Source: Arcticimaribacter sp965277835
GTDB lineage: Bacteria > Bacteroidota > Bacteroidia > Flavobacteriales > Flavobacteriaceae
Direction of reading: 5' to 3'
Length of the DNA stretch: 64,000 nt
Assembly: GCA_965277835.1 (NCBI GenBank)
Contig: OZ255841.1
Location: 1,612,001-1,676,000, forward strand
Shown: piece after piece, positions 63,185 through 64,000 of the stretch
How the letters are laid out: each line of letters begins with the position of its first letter
Position numbering within the stretch: position 1 is the first letter of the stretch
Notes under the pieces: generated by a model
What the model was told of the DNA's origin: nothing
The model's database searches: none
What the model saw: the letters and a program-made list of their open reading frames with translations, nothing else
Made by a program: the position numbers and the translations under genes

Positions 63185-64000
63185 ATGAAAAAAGGTTTAT
63201 TAAGTCTTTTCGTAGTTGCTTTAACGATAGTTAGCTGCGCAAAAAATTATGACAGTAAGTTCGATGAACTTAATGTTCTTCTAAAAAGTCAAGTAACTGA
63301 CATGAATGCATTAAAAACGCAAGTTACTGCCTTACAATCAACAGTAACTGGTTTAGATACTGCTATTAAAGGCATTCAGACGAGTGTAGGGAATATAAAA
63401 ATTCCTGATAACTCAGCTGATTTCACAAAATTATCAGATGGTTTAACTAAAGCGCAAACTACTATTGATGCTTTAACAACTCAGTTAAACACTGTAGTTA
63501 CTAGCTCTCAGTTAGCTTCAGTAACAGCTGCTATTTCTAATCTTCAAACAGATGTAACAAATTTGTTGAAAAAGAATGCTGTAGTTAATCAACCTATTAC
63601 TATTAATAATATGGGTACACTTCAACTTGCAGAATCTCTAGTTGGAACTAAAACAGATGATCCTGCAGTAATAGTAAACGGTAATGTAGTTATTAATTCT
63701 GCTTTTGCAAATGACAATGCTGCGCTTACTGCTAGAATTAATACTGTTACAAACAAAATAGCTTCTGTAATAACTTCAATAGCTGGTCAAGGGTTAACGG
63801 TTACATCTAGTGCATCTTCAACAGTTGATTTTAACGCGCTTACTTCTATTAATGGTGTGTTAAATGTACAAGGAAGAGAAGTTGGTCACCCAAAATTATC
63901 TAGTCTTTCAGGTCTTTTAACTATTGGTTATGCAGGTGCTGTTAACTATGCTACGTTAACTAATATTGGGTCTGCTACATTACATCCAAAAGTAACTTCA
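63185..64000 (+). CDS. Coiled-coil surface lipoprotein (3' end outside window)
   Basis: The frame is open from the ATG at 63185 to the window end (272 codons). A lipoprotein signal peptide (MKKGLLSLFVVALTIVSC) gives the lipidated Cys at residue 18. Then follows a helical coiled coil rich in Thr, Val and Leu (about 25-135; LKTQVTALQSTVTGLDTAI), and a region with strand-turn repeats (about 140 onward; QPITINNMGTLQLAESLVG, LTSINGVLNVQG, LSSLSGLLTIGY, ATLTNIGSATLH). It probably forms a stalk with a repeat head on the outer surface. Very few Cys, Trp or charged residues in the repeat part. Function unknown. Confidence 0.75.
   Translation, partial: MKKGLLSLFVVALTIVSCAKNYDSKFDELNVLLKSQVTDMNALKTQVTALQSTVTGLDTAIKGIQTSVGNIKIPDNSADFTKLSDGLTKAQTTIDALTTQLNTVVTSSQLASVTAAISNLQTDVTNLLKKNAVVNQPITINNMGTLQLAESLVGTKTDDPAVIVNGNVVINSAFANDNAALTARINTVTNKIASVITSIAGQGLTVTSSASSTVDFNALTSINGVLNVQGREVGHPKLSSLSGLLTIGYAGAVNYATLTNIGSATLHPKVTS

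Overview
The window comes from a low-GC member of the Bacteroidota, almost certainly a marine-type flavobacterium (family Flavobacteriaceae). The basis is gene content: a TonB-dependent receptor with an N-terminal carboxypeptidase-regulatory-like domain, an NhaD antiporter, an arsenosugar cluster, and the arrangement pdxA-DUF177-rpmF-fabH-accB-accC. Several promoters also fit the flavobacterial pattern TTG-N18-20-TAnnTTTG instead of -35/-10 boxes. The sequence is chromosomal, with recA, gltBD, rnpA, folC, alr, asd and three tRNA genes.

Layout. 0-6 kb (minus strand): a PfkB-type kinase cut by the window edge, a GNAT acetyltransferase, a half-length CvfB-like RNA-binding protein, then arginase, proline dehydrogenase and P5C dehydrogenase, which together feed arginine and proline into glutamate. 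6-14.8 kb (plus): a lipoprotein, a membrane protein with a co-transcribed winged-helix regulator, a universal stress protein overlapping a SulP transporter, an SMP-30-like and an MBL-fold hydrolase, an M1 peptidase overlapping rnpA. 14.8-17.4 kb (minus): two serine hydrolases of the beta-lactamase fold. 17.5-20.8 kb: a defence region (AIPR protein; TIR plus three-TM protein) beside gltD. 20.8-26.8 kb: gltBD. 27-32.8 kb (plus): anmK, nhaD, exbB-exbD-tonB, folC, tRNA-Val. 33-36.5 kb: a restriction-modification island next to the initiator tRNA. 37-39.1 kb: alr, asd. 39.2-41.3 kb: a DarTG toxin-antitoxin island beside accC. 41.1-47.6 kb: fatty-acid, PLP and riboflavin genes and recA. 47.7-51.2 kb: a probable metal-uptake TonB receptor locus. 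51.3-54.3 kb: a stand-alone PD-(D/E)XK nuclease and an ABC exporter. 54.4-59.7 kb: a seven-gene arsenosugar cluster. 59.6-62.5 kb (minus): a GH113-like hydrolase, a beta-propeller lipoprotein or secreted protein, an Asp/Glu racemase and tRNA-Gln. 62.5-64 kb: a possible small RNA and a coiled-coil surface lipoprotein running off the end.

The main discovery is a repeated insertion pattern. Three separate small defence cassettes, lying between 19.7 and 41.1 kb, sit exactly at the 3' end of a conserved gene, and each is bounded on its far side by a second copy of that 3' end: gltD (34-bp perfect core; TIR + membrane protein), tRNA-fMet (57-bp perfect; R-M system) and accC (146-bp perfect core inside about 171-183 bp; DarTG). 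None encodes a recombinase, transposase or replication protein. In the two protein-coding cases the extra copy differs from the live gene only by synonymous changes and whole-codon deletions, as expected if live gene and remnant are two formerly functional alleles instead of a decaying duplicate. I infer that each cassette arrived carrying a donor allele of the 3' end and integrated by recombination that rebuilt the host gene. The AIPR gene may belong to a fourth, rearranged example, because the 3' tail of an unidentified gene lies at its distal end. The TIR + three-TM pair is itself a candidate two-gene antiphage system without a classical Thoeris ThsA partner.
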